Source of the DNA: Cenarchaeum symbiosum A
GTDB lineage: Archaea; Thermoproteota; Nitrososphaeria; Nitrososphaerales; Nitrosopumilaceae
Direction of reading: 5' to 3'
Length of the DNA: 64,000 nucleotides
Assembly: GCA_000200715.1 (NCBI GenBank)
Contig: DP000238.1
Location: forward strand, 1,846,849-1,910,848
Position 1 is the stretch's first letter, and each line of letters begins with the position of its first letter. The notes beneath the pieces are model-generated. The model was not told the origin of the DNA. It did no database searches and worked only from the letters and a program-made list of their open reading frames with translations. Of this stretch, positions 8,522 through 15,740 are shown one piece after another. A program made the translations under genes and the position numbers.

Positions 8522-8956
8522 CTAGGGCCTCACTATCATGACGGAGACGGTCCCTACAGTATTCCCGTTGGGATCTATCATGATCTCCAGGTCCTGCCCG
8601 CTGTCAAGCACAAACCCCCTGTCCCCTGTATAGTCCCAGGTAAAGTATTCCGAGAACTGCGTCCTGTGAGGAGTCCCCTCCAGCTCAAAATCCTCCGAAA
8701 ACAAAAACGACTCGCCGGCTAATTGTATGGAGAGAGTGCGCGGGCTGTCCCCGTTTGGTATGAAGCGGAACTCGTAGCTTCCGGCGGAAATCACAAAGGA
8801 TTCCGTGTATGCGCCGCCTTTGTACTTTTCAGGGTCCGCCAAAAGCACATGGTATGCAAAATCCGTCGACTCTGGGGAATCCGAGACCGACCTGATCATG
8901 AGGATCAATACAAGTGCGGCTGCGGCGGCTGCCGCCCAGAGTACTTTTTTGTTCAT
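8522..8956 (-). CDS. Membrane-anchored extracytoplasmic protein, unknown
   Basis: 144 residues. One N-terminal hydrophobic helix (VLWAAAAAAALVLILMI) is followed by a polar domain dominated by alternating beta-strand patterns ('GSYEFRFIPNGDSPRTLSIQL', 'GQDLEIMIDPNGNTVGTVSVMI'). It is probably a lone beta-sandwich held on the outer face of the membrane. A TATA-like CAAACTATAGC (near 8984) is 28 nt upstream of ATG 8956, inside the 3' end of the second TFB gene. No relatives recognised. Confidence 0.7.
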   Translation of the reverse strand: MNKKVLWAAAAAAALVLILMIRSVSDSPESTDFAYHVLLADPEKYKGGAYTESFVISAGSYEFRFIPNGDSPRTLSIQLAGESFLFSEDFELEGTPHRTQFSEYFTWDYTGDRGFVLDSGQDLEIMIDPNGNTVGTVSVMIVRP

Positions 8957-8977
8957 GGCGGAATCCCCCGGGCGGTG

Positions 8978-9898
8978 CTATAGTTTGAGGGCCTCCTTGA
9001 GCCCCTTGTATCGGTTGCGTATCGTAACCTCCGTGACGCCGGCCGCCTGGGCGACGTCCTTTTGCGTCTTGTTCTCGCCGATTATTACACACGCAAGATA
9101 GAGCGCCGCCGCCGCCAGCCCCATGGGGTCCTTTCCGGCGGAGACCTCGATCCGGTTTGCCTCCTTGAGATATTCGTGCGCCTTTCGCTTGGTCTTTTCG
9201 GAGAGTCCCGCCTTGCTTGCAATCCTTGACATCCCCTTGATTGGGTCGATCACCGGCATCTTGAGGTCGAGCTCCCTGAGCAGCAGCCGATAGCACCGCG
9301 CCACGTCCTTGCGCTTTATGTTGATCCCGTTGGCCACGTCCGTCAGCGTCCTCGGCGTCTCCGTGTTCCTGCAGGCCGCATAGAGGGCGGCCGCTATCAG
9401 CGCAAGTATGGAGCGGCCCCGGACGAGGCCCTTGTCGAGCGCCTTTCTGTATATGTAGGCGGTCTTTTCTATGACCGCGTCGGAGAGCGCCAGCTTGTCC
9501 TTGAGCCTGTCCAGCTCGCTGAACGCCTGCCGGTAGTTCCTGTCGACGGGCTCGTGCACCTGGCTCCTGCTGTCCCATGTGCGGAGCCTCTCGATGGTGC
9601 TCTTCATCGAGGCGGTAAGCGGCCTGCCGGTGGCGTCCTTGTTGGCGGGGTTGATTATGGTGGCAAGCCCCATGTCGTGCATCGCCAGCGAGGTGGGCGT
9701 CCCGGTCCTCGTGCGGTCCTGCCCGTCGTCCTTTGAGAACGACCTCCACTCGGGGCCCGCCTGCTCCGCCCTCTCGGTGGCCACAAAGCCGCACTTGGAG
9801 CAGAACATCTCCCCCGTGTCGTTGTCGGTGAGCATGGATCCCTTGCCGCATCTCTGGCACTTTTCACTTAAAGACGATGTCCGGACCATAAAATTCAA
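8978..9898 (-). CDS. tfb: Transcription initiation factor TFB, copy 2
   Basis: 306 residues from TTG 9898, whose TATA box (TTTTTAACA, near 9922) is 24 nt upstream. An internal ATG at 9889 would match the MVR start of the other TFB. The protein has the zinc ribbon (CQRC...CSKC), the two cyclin repeats ('ILALIAAALYAACRN', 'DPMGLAAAALYLACV') and the same C-terminal HTH phrase 'TEVTIRNRYKGLKEAL'. It is closely similar to the TFB at 2472 along its whole length but differs at many positions, so it is an old paralogue. A direct-repeat array lies upstream (9935-10100) and could regulate it. Confidence 0.95.
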   Translation of the reverse strand: MNFMVRTSSLSEKCQRCGKGSMLTDNDTGEMFCSKCGFVATERAEQAGPEWRSFSKDDGQDRTRTGTPTSLAMHDMGLATIINPANKDATGRPLTASMKSTIERLRTWDSRSQVHEPVDRNYRQAFSELDRLKDKLALSDAVIEKTAYIYRKALDKGLVRGRSILALIAAALYAACRNTETPRTLTDVANGINIKRKDVARCYRLLLRELDLKMPVIDPIKGMSRIASKAGLSEKTKRKAHEYLKEANRIEVSAGKDPMGLAAAALYLACVIIGENKTQKDVAQAAGVTEVTIRNRYKGLKEALKL

Positions 9899-9934
9899 TG
9901 TTAGTCAATTTACGTATGTTAAAAAGATTTATTT

Positions 9935-10100
9935 ACATGATTTCGGGGATCGCGAAACCCACAATGCCCCCGGATCGTCCCGCGGGGACTTTGTACTCCC
10001 CAGGCCGCGGGAGCAGGCCGGCCCCCGGATGGCCAGAGGCGGACATGATTTCGATATCATACAGGGCTGGGCGGACATGATTTCGGTATCATACAGGGCA
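9935..10100. repeat. ACATGATTTCG direct-repeat cluster upstream of TFB copy 2
   Basis: The 11-mer ACATGATTTCG occurs at 9935-9945, 10043-10053 and 10075-10085. The last two belong to a tandem repeat of period 32 (about 10039-10067 and 10071-10099) whose 29-base units differ at one base and contain a GATATCAT/GGTATCAT half-dyad. The first copy abuts the TATA box of TFB copy 2. Tandem operator sites for a regulator are a reasonable guess. No convincing gene is seen in 9899-10227 besides this. Confidence 0.6.
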
Positions 10101-10227
10101 CCCCCGCCGCAGGCGTCCAGCCACAAGATTGTGCCTGTATACGGCGGAGTTCTCCCGGGAGGGCCGTGCCTGAAGCCGGATCGGGCATGCCTGAAAAAAC
10201 CTTAAATTGTAACCGCCAAGACGTGGT

Positions 10228-10332
10228 TTGAAATTGACAAAGTGCCCCCTTTGTGGAGAGACGATCGGCTCCAGGACTGTCGAGACCCACATCCGCAAGA
10301 TACACACCCAGTGCACCTACGCAGGCGCCTGA
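10228..10332 (+). CDS. Mini C2H2 zinc-finger protein
   Basis: 34 residues from TTG 10228, MKLTKCPLCGETIGSRTVET..., with Cys6, Cys9, His21 and His26 (C-x2-C-x11-H-x4-H), the classical C2H2 zinc-finger spacing with a short linker. A TATA-like CCTTAAATT (centre near 10204) sits 24 nt upstream, consistent with a leaderless mRNA. A second in-frame TTG at 10234 would lose two residues only. Such miniproteins usually bind nucleic acid. The reading rests on a short ORF plus a motif plus a promoter, so moderate confidence. Confidence 0.55.
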   Translation: MKLTKCPLCGETIGSRTVETHIRKIHTQCTYAGA

Positions 10333-10409
10333 TCCTGTCAGCCTATTTCTGCATATTGTGAACCTTTGTTCACACCATTTGTTAAGAGCGGGCATATGCA
10401 TGGAGGGGC

Positions 10410-11063
10410 GTGCCAAAGTTCGAGAAGACATGGTCACCGTCCCCCAGCCCGGGCATAGGTGAGAAAACAAGCCAGATGTTCAGGCCGCAGGGACCGCTCA
10501 AGCCCCGCGTCCAGACTGCCATCACCAGGCTTAGAAAACAGATAACCAAGCTCGATGGGATGCTAGTCAAGCTCAACGACAGGGACGAGAAGCTCTTTGC
10601 CAGGATAGTGGCCGCCACACAGCAGCATGACGCGCATGCGGGCAAGGTGCTCTCGAACGAGCTGGCAGAGGTAAGAAAGGTCAAGAAGGTGCTCGGTAAC
10701 GCGAGGATCTCGCTTGAGCGCATAGAGATGAGGCTCTCAACGTGCAGCGACCTCGGGGACACCGTGATGGCCATGATGCCGACCATGGGGATCATGAACG
10801 GGATGAAGTCATCGCTTGCAAAGTTCATGCCGGGGGCCGACCAGGAGATCGGCCGTATGTCCGAGATGCTCGACGGCCTCATGGGAGACAGCTTCTCCGG
10901 CGACGGCGCGTTCGGGATGGACGTGCAGGCAAACGAGGAGACCGAGAAGATAATGGCCGAGGCGGCCGCAGTGGCGGAGACCTCGGTGGACACAAAGTTC
11001 CCGCAGATGCCGCAGGATCTCGACCAGAAATCCTCGGAATCATCGTCGGCCCGATTCATGTAG
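10410..11063 (+). CDS. cdvB: ESCRT-III-like (Snf7/CdvB-type) cell-division protein, paralogue 1
   Basis: 217 residues from GTG 10410; a TATA-like TGTTAAGAG is about 28 nt upstream. In Cdv systems these proteins polymerise on the membrane at mid-cell and are remodelled by the CdvC ATPase. The sequence has the basic first helix ('PLKPRVQTAITRLRKQITKLDGMLVKLNDRDEKLF'), a long second helix ('ELAEVRKVKKVLGNARISLERIEMRL') and a methionine-rich middle. An acidic C-terminal region near 'NEETEKIMAEAA' resembles a MIT-interacting segment. It lacks the C-terminal winged helix of full CdvB, so CdvB1/B2-type is likely. A homologue lies at 35474-36118. Confidence 0.88.
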   Translation: MPKFEKTWSPSPSPGIGEKTSQMFRPQGPLKPRVQTAITRLRKQITKLDGMLVKLNDRDEKLFARIVAATQQHDAHAGKVLSNELAEVRKVKKVLGNARISLERIEMRLSTCSDLGDTVMAMMPTMGIMNGMKSSLAKFMPGADQEIGRMSEMLDGLMGDSFSGDGAFGMDVQANEETEKIMAEAAAVAETSVDTKFPQMPQDLDQKSSESSSARFM

Positions 11064-11251
11064 CCGGCCGTCCAAGTACAAAATTTCAACCATATATCCC
11101 ACATTACTGAAAGTGCGGCCCCGCATCTTTACGGCGTGCCTGCCGCTGGGAGCCGGATGCCCCCGCAGGGCCGGCAATCAGGCGCTGAAACACACGTTCC
11201 GCTATGCGTTTCAGGAAATTCCTCATTAAGACAGCCGACGTATACCATGCC

Positions 11252-11539
11252 ATGTCGAAACAACAGTACCGCTCCGAGATGGGCATCATGGGGGACATCC
11301 TGTGCGTGGCAATGGAGGGGGGCCGGGACGGGGTTATAGTCTCGGCGATCTCCCGCAAGGCCAACCTCTCACACTATGCAGCTCTAGACAAGTGCGAGAA
11401 GCTGGTCACAGCAGGCCTTGTGGACTCTGTAAGGAGGGACCGCAACAGGATATACCAGATAACGACAAAGGGCCTCGAGTTCTTCAAGGAGTTCAGGCGG
11501 TTCCAGTCCCTTATGGAATCCATGAATCTGAGGTACTAG
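11252..11539 (+). CDS. Winged-helix DNA-binding protein
   Basis: 95 residues from ATG 11252, chosen over 11204 because the TATA-like CATTAAG (near 11227) is 25 nt upstream. The sequence 'MGIMGDILCVAMEGGRDGVIVSAISRKANLSHYAALDKCEKLVTAGLVDSV' followed by 'NRIYQITTKGLEFFKEF' fits an archaeal winged helix. The HTH is in the middle and the 'ITTKGLEFL' type wing is at the end, as in the PF14947-like group. It is probably a transcription regulator. It is immediately followed by a membrane-anchored winged-helix gene, suggesting a joint regulatory unit. Confidence 0.82.
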   Translation: MSKQQYRSEMGIMGDILCVAMEGGRDGVIVSAISRKANLSHYAALDKCEKLVTAGLVDSVRRDRNRIYQITTKGLEFFKEFRRFQSLMESMNLRY

Positions 11540-11607
11540 AGATGGCCATTGCGGAGGGTGTGGGGCCCGAGGGAATGCTTTTTGTAAGGATTGATGCCGC
11601 TTTTGGG

Positions 11608-12519
11608 ATGATGATCAGGGCCTCCCTTTTTGTCGCAGGCATGCTTATCGTAGCCGCGGCAGCGCCAGTCCAGTCGCTCGGCCTGGTCCGGGGCCTGGAC
11701 CTGACTGTATACCCCGACGGCCTGACGCACGTCGAGGCCCTGCTCGAGGCGGACCCGCAGCAGCCCGAGCTTGCAGCTTCGCTGTTTGGCTCCTCGATAG
11801 ACAACTTTGTCGCCACCGGAGGTAGCGGGCACCTGCTGGAGACCAGGATAACGGGCGACGGGGCGGTCATCGAGACGCTAGGCGCCTCTTCTGTTTCGCT
11901 TGAATATGACATACACGACCTGGTCTCCAAGGAGGGCCGGATCTGGAGCTTTTCGCTTGATGCCCCCGCTGCATACACATTGCTGATGCCGGAGGGCACG
12001 GTAATAGTGGGCATGAGCAGACTGCCGGCCAGCATGGATGCGGCAGGCGGGCAGTCCCTGCTCTCCCTGCCGGAGGGGCCAGTTCGGATTGATTACATAT
12101 TTGCCGCATCCGCGGCCGGCCCCCAGCCTGTGCCCGTGGAGCCCGCGGCGGATATTGTGCTGCCGCTTGCAGTGGCTGCAGCCGCAGCTGCGGCCGCAGC
12201 GGGGGGCATACTGTACATGAGGAGGCGCACATCCCGGGTACTGGCACCTATCCCGGATGCGCCGCGCTCCTACATGGACCCGCAGGCCATATTCCAGATC
12301 AAGCCCGACCTCCGCGAGGACGACAGGGCGATAGTCTCGTTCATATTCAGAAACGGCGGAAGGGCCATGGAAAGCGAGATAAGGAAGAGGTTCCTGCAGC
12401 CGCGCACTACCATGTGGAGGGCGCTCAAGAGACTCGAGAGAAACGGGATAATCAATATAGAGAAGAGGGACCAGCAGAACGTCGTGACGCTGACTGATTC
12501 CCTGGAGGAGGAAGAATGA
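11608..12519 (+). CDS. Membrane-anchored protein with extracytoplasmic domain and cytoplasmic winged helix
   Basis: 303 residues from ATG 11608 (MMIRASLFVAGMLIVAAAAPVQS, a signal-like start). ATG 11542, two bases after the upstream stop, is an alternative giving 325 residues. Residues 25-175 form a polar, beta-rich outer domain. An alanine-rich transmembrane helix near residues 185-205 ends in RRR. Residues 225-300 form a cytoplasmic winged helix ('DDRAIVSFIFRNGGRAMESEIRKRF', 'TTMWRALKRLERNGIINIEKRDQQNVVTL'). The order outer sensor - TM - HTH suggests a one-component transmembrane regulator. The next gene starts inside its stop (ATGA). Confidence 0.78.
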   Translation: MMIRASLFVAGMLIVAAAAPVQSLGLVRGLDLTVYPDGLTHVEALLEADPQQPELAASLFGSSIDNFVATGGSGHLLETRITGDGAVIETLGASSVSLEYDIHDLVSKEGRIWSFSLDAPAAYTLLMPEGTVIVGMSRLPASMDAAGGQSLLSLPEGPVRIDYIFAASAAGPQPVPVEPAADIVLPLAVAAAAAAAAAGGILYMRRRTSRVLAPIPDAPRSYMDPQAIFQIKPDLREDDRAIVSFIFRNGGRAMESEIRKRFLQPRTTMWRALKRLERNGIINIEKRDQQNVVTLTDSLEEEE

Positions 12520-13466
12520 ACGGCCTGCTGCTGGCAGCCCTGCTGGCCTGCGCCCTCGGGATGCCGCTTGCTGCAGCAGAAGACGGGCACGGCACCATAC
12601 TCAGGATAGCCGAGAAGGCGCACGGGGAGATTGCGGCACAGCTTGACGGGATGGGGCAGGTCCCGCCCGAGATGCAGGAGCTCTTTGAGCGGGGAACAGT
12701 CGAGCTCGGCTCCCTCAGGGAGGCCGCAGCGGCTGGCGACCCGGAGGCGGCGGAGCGACACTTTCATGCCGCAATGGACGCCTTCCGGCGCATATCATAT
12801 GCCGCGCCTGCACCGGAGGCGGGCGACCCGGAGGCGGATCTTGACGGCTCCCTCGAGAGAGCCGCCAAGTATGTGGACAGGCTCAGGAGAATAGCTGCAG
12901 CCCACGGCGAGGAGATCGACTTTGGGAGACTCGACGGGCTGGTCGAGCTGGCGGGCAGGCAGATCGGCGAGGGCGACCACGAGGCGGCGCGCGGCTCGCT
13001 GGCCGAGATCAACCGGCTGGCCGCGGATGTAAAGTCGAGACTCGACAAGGACTCCCAGTCCCGGTCGTCCGACCGCGCCGTAAAGTTTGCACAAAAGCAC
13101 CTCGACAGGCTTGATGCCATGATAGATGACGCCGAGGAGCTGGGCTATCCCCCAGAGATGATAGGCATGCTCAGGGATGCCCGGGGCGTACTCGAGGGAT
13201 CCTCCGATACCCGGGAGATCATAGAGACGATAAACTGGCTGCTCTCGGTGAGGGACCAGATCGAGGAGACCAGGGCGGAGATGATCTCCGACCGGCTTGA
13301 TGTACTGGAGGAGAGGGCGGGGGCCATCCCCGCGGACCATCCATTGGCAGCAGAGGCACTGGCGGCGGCCGGGGCCGCAAGGTTGGCGCTTGACGCAGGC
13401 GAGCTTGCGGAGGCGCAGTCGGCCCTGCGGGAGCTTGCTACCATGCTGGACTCGCTGGAAGGATGA
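12516..13466 (+). CDS. Exported alpha-helical repeat protein
   Basis: 316 residues. A signal peptide (MNGLLLAALLACALGMPLAAA) is followed by an almost entirely helical, alanine/glutamate/aspartate-rich protein with repeating segments of 35-45 residues ('HGEEIDFGRLDGLVELAGRQIGEGDHEAARGSLAEI', 'LDVLEERAGAIPADHPLAAEAL'). These recall exported helical-bundle proteins of archaea. Start and upstream stop share ATGA at 12516-12519, so it is co-translated with the membrane-bound winged-helix protein. It may be that protein's ligand or partner outside the cell; that is inference from the operon only. Confidence 0.75.
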   Translation: MNGLLLAALLACALGMPLAAAEDGHGTILRIAEKAHGEIAAQLDGMGQVPPEMQELFERGTVELGSLREAAAAGDPEAAERHFHAAMDAFRRISYAAPAPEAGDPEADLDGSLERAAKYVDRLRRIAAAHGEEIDFGRLDGLVELAGRQIGEGDHEAARGSLAEINRLAADVKSRLDKDSQSRSSDRAVKFAQKHLDRLDAMIDDAEELGYPPEMIGMLRDARGVLEGSSDTREIIETINWLLSVRDQIEETRAEMISDRLDVLEERAGAIPADHPLAAEALAAAGAARLALDAGELAEAQSALRELATMLDSLEG

Positions 13467-13580
13467 GTACTTCGGTTGGATAGGCTAATATATCACGACG
13501 ATGTACACATGACATCCGTACCCGAATCCTTTGCACTAACTGTGTTGGTGACACGAGGGTATCGTGTGGGTACGGCCTTA
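13465..13580 (+). repeat. Covarying repeat element, copy 1 (partner at 14424-14537)
   Basis: The two copies align over about 115 bases in the same orientation, with an unchanged core GCACTAACTGTGTTGG. CCGTACCC (13516-13523) is the exact complement of GGGTACGG (13568-13575); in copy 2 both arms changed together (CCATACCC/GGGTATGG). A second hairpin ACACGA-GGGTA-TCGTGT (13551-13567) lies inside. This pattern suggests an RNA-level structure. The element begins at the stop of the upstream gene. Confidence 0.7.
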
Positions 13581-13650
13581 ATTTAACAATATTCTCCTTA
13601 GCTCTTCTACGAGACAGTCTGTTACGCCTATGTCAATCAGACCGGGTATC

Positions 13651-13842
13651 CTAGTACCATTGTTTAGCCCACGCAATGAGGTCCGCAATAAAATATGCGT
13701 CACCAGGATCGGCATTACATAATCCATTTTGTTTTACAAACCCCCCACAGTCCGAATCACACTGAAAGGCGGCATCACAGAGTTCGTGTCGGTGATCAAC
13801 TATAAACTCCTGTATGAGATCACGTGACCTGTTCCATGCCAA
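13651..13842 (-). CDS. Hypothetical small protein in AT-rich island
   Basis: 63 residues from TTG 13842, with a credible composition: 'DLIQEFIVDHRHELCDAAFQCDSDCGGF' and 'DPGDAYFIADLIAWAKQWY'. The frame stays open upstream without a normal start for 15 more codons (NIPGKKINKTYNY...), so the N-terminus is uncertain and the gene may be broken. Four cysteines could bind a metal. Base composition is clearly lower in GC than the neighbours, which suggests acquired DNA. No family recognised. Confidence 0.35.
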   Translation of the reverse strand: MAWNRSRDLIQEFIVDHRHELCDAAFQCDSDCGGFVKQNGLCNADPGDAYFIADLIAWAKQWY

Positions 13843-14208
13843 ATAATTGTATGTCTTGTTGATTTTTTTACCTGGGATATTATTTCATTTTATTCTTGAA
13901 TAATTTTAGACCTTGTTAATCACATCATCTCGATTTATAATGACGGCTTGCGCGATAATATTTTTATTTTTAAATTTCAACCTGCTAGCAAAAACCTTCT
14001 ATTTGTATTAATTTTAATTTCCGTGTCATATCTCTTGTACGTGCTAAGATCCTTCATAATCTGATTGAATACTTCTTGCGTACCAACAACCATTCCCATA
14101 AATCTATAATTGCCTGGCCAACGCCGGGATCTGTGAGTGTTTACTCTACGCATGGATTTGACGGCGCCTGACCAAAAGATCCATACAATATGATCGCACA
14201 CAGCCACC
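13843..14208. other. AT-rich intergenic stretch with possible gene remnant
   Basis: This segment is strikingly richer in A/T than the window. On the minus strand an ORF ending at 13977 reads '...GNYRFMGMVVGTQEVFNQIMKDLSTYKRYDTEIK', which looks protein-like for about 45 residues. It has no clear start and runs antisense into the 14209 gene, so I treat it as a possible remnant rather than a gene. No tRNA, transposase or integrase was seen. Confidence 0.4.
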
Positions 14209-14460
14209 ATGGCCTCCGACAGCAAGACGTTACGGGATGAGTTTGCAAGACTGTTGACCCAGATTGACGGCTTGGAGGACGCCATGAAGGGGCAGGCGGA
14301 GCAGTTCAAGGGGGTACGGGCCGGCCATGCAGAGGAGGCCCGCTGGGCGGTGAAGGAGGCCCAGTTGACGGCGGAGAACCGCGAGCTAAAGGAGATGATA
14401 TTCGGGAGTGTCCTACCCGGCGAGAGTGCTTGGATTACAAAAGGTATTATACCACGATGA
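14209..14460 (+). CDS. Small coiled-coil protein
   Basis: 83 residues starting MASDSKTLRDEFARLLTQID. A TATA-like CATACAATATG (near 14183) is 26 nt upstream of ATG 14209, supporting expression. Residues 8-70 are charged and heptad-like ('LRDEFARLLTQIDGLEDAMKGQ', 'VKEAQLTAENRELKEMIF'), typical of a dimeric coiled coil. The last residues run into the second covarying repeat (14424 onward), so the repeat's insertion probably created the present C-terminus. Unknown function. Confidence 0.6.
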   Translation: MASDSKTLRDEFARLLTQIDGLEDAMKGQAEQFKGVRAGHAEEARWAVKEAQLTAENRELKEMIFGSVLPGESAWITKGIIPR

Positions 14461-14537
14461 TGCACACATAGCATCCATACCCGAATCTTTCGCACTAACT
14501 GTGTTGGGGACGCGATAGGAACGTGGGTATGGCCTTT
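14424..14537 (+). repeat. Covarying repeat element, copy 2
   Basis: Homologous to 13465-13580, same orientation, about 960 bases apart. The outer arms are CCATACCC (14475-14482) and GGGTATGG (14525-14532), a compensatory change relative to copy 1, with the core GCACTAACTGTGTTGG at 14492-14507. The first third overlaps the end of the coiled-coil gene. I see no gene in 14538-14734. Confidence 0.7.
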
Positions 14538-14734
14538 ATGCAGATTTTGGCTCTTCGCCGCAGCCTGCAGGGGACAGCTCAAGCCCTGGCGGCATGGGGA
14601 TATTCGGCGTATTCCTGTCACCCTTGGAGACGTGGAAGAGAGAATCGGTCGAGGGCATGGCATCAGCAATCACAGGGAGGCATCAGCTGGGAACCTGGCA
14701 AAGCTTCATATAATTTTCAGCGGGGGCGCGCTGC

Positions 14735-14929
14735 ATGGCCTCAAAAGAGATCTGCCTCGGCGTGGGCATACCAATGATGGTGGTGGGAGCCCTGATAGCG
14801 CTCCTGCTGGCGCCCGCCGGCGGCGAGGTGGCTGATACAGTCGAGTTCGTGGGCAGCCTGATAGGGATACTCGGCGCGGTCTTTTTCATATCGGGCCTCT
14901 TCTATACGCCGCATCCCGTAATGCACTGA
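14735..14929 (+). CDS. Small two-helix membrane protein
   Basis: 64 residues. ATG 14735 lies 26 nt after the TATA box CATATAATTT (centre near 14709). Two hydrophobic segments ('LGVGIPMMVVGALIALLLAP' and 'FVGSLIGILGAVFFISGLFY') are joined by a short acidic loop, so both ends face the same side. Function unknown. It precedes queE by 45 bases, but queE has its own promoter. Confidence 0.65.
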   Translation: MASKEICLGVGIPMMVVGALIALLLAPAGGEVADTVEFVGSLIGILGAVFFISGLFYTPHPVMH

Positions 14930-14974
14930 TACAGGGCTGTACACTGAATAAATAGGCCCGCGGAAGCGCGGATC

Positions 14975-15691
14975 ATGTTGAATGTAAGGCTCTATGAGAT
15001 ATTCACCTCGATAGAGGGCGAGGGCGTCCTATTCGGCACAAAGACCCTGTTTGTAAGGTTGGCAGGCTGCCCCTTTGGGTGCTATTACTGCGATACGGAA
15101 GAAGCGCTGCCGGCGGACTCGGGCGAGGAGCATACGATGGAGGAAGCATGCAGGATGATAGACGATGCCATCCAGCCCAACACCTACAAGGTGAACTTTA
15201 CCGGCGGGGAGCCGCTGGTCCAGCATGAGGCCGTGGCCGGAATGGCCCGGCATGTACAGTCATCGGGCGTCCCCACGTACCTTGAATCGTCGTGTTATGA
15301 TGCGGACAGGTTCCGCACGGTCATCCCGCATATCGACATAGTAAAGGTGGAGTTCAAGACGGCCGATTCAGCCTTTGTAGAAGAGGGGCAGCACCCGAGG
15401 ATCGTCCGCAGCGCCACCGAGTGCCTCAGGGCTGCAGTGGACCTGGGCAGGGAGACGTACATCAAGGTGGTAGCCGGCGAGGGCACAAAACCGGGCCCCT
15501 TTGCCGAGCTCGTCGGGGGCATATTCAGCGAGGTCTCGAACGATGACATATCCGGGTTTGTGATACAGCCGGTGACCGGCCCGGGGGCGCCCACCCTTGA
15601 CGCCCTGCTGGAACTCCACGATATAGTCCGGCCGTACTCTAACAAGGTGCGCGTGATCCCGCAGCTGCACAAGGCGATCGGGGCCCCCTAG
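14975..15691 (+). CDS. queE: 7-carboxy-7-deazaguanine synthase (radical SAM)
   Basis: 238 residues. QueE converts 6-carboxytetrahydropterin to 7-carboxy-7-deazaguanine, an early step towards archaeosine in archaeal tRNA. 'YEIFTSIEGEGVLFGTKTLFVRL' is the typical start, and 'GCPFGCYYC' is the C-x3-C-x2-C motif holding the 4Fe-4S cluster for SAM cleavage. 'FTGGEPLVQ' is the GGE motif of the SAM site, and a late 'VIPQLHK' segment is also typical. A TATA-like GAATAAATAG is about 26 nt before ATG 14975. folE (next gene) and queC (16676-17347, opposite strand) belong to the same pathway. Confidence 0.93.
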   Translation: MLNVRLYEIFTSIEGEGVLFGTKTLFVRLAGCPFGCYYCDTEEALPADSGEEHTMEEACRMIDDAIQPNTYKVNFTGGEPLVQHEAVAGMARHVQSSGVPTYLESSCYDADRFRTVIPHIDIVKVEFKTADSAFVEEGQHPRIVRSATECLRAAVDLGRETYIKVVAGEGTKPGPFAELVGGIFSEVSNDDISGFVIQPVTGPGAPTLDALLELHDIVRPYSNKVRVIPQLHKAIGAP

Positions 15692-15740
15692 GACAACAGC
15701 CGACGTAAATTCAAATAGTAGGCACCCTGGCCGCCATGGC

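Noticed and set aside
10039-10100. CRISPR array
   Set aside because: Only two near-identical units with a 3-base gap, no spacers, no cas genes.
9899-10227. ORFs across the TFB-2 upstream region (e.g., from 9898 and 9929)
   Set aside because: Low-complexity translations, no start geometry, and they run through the direct repeats.
13465-14537. Insertion sequence or integrase-bearing element between the repeats
   Set aside because: No transposase, integrase or terminal inverted repeat found; island kept as unexplained.
13977-14669. 230-residue minus-strand ORF as one gene
   Set aside because: Most of it is the antisense of the 14209 gene and of the repeat; only the last part looks protein-like, so it was noted as remnant.
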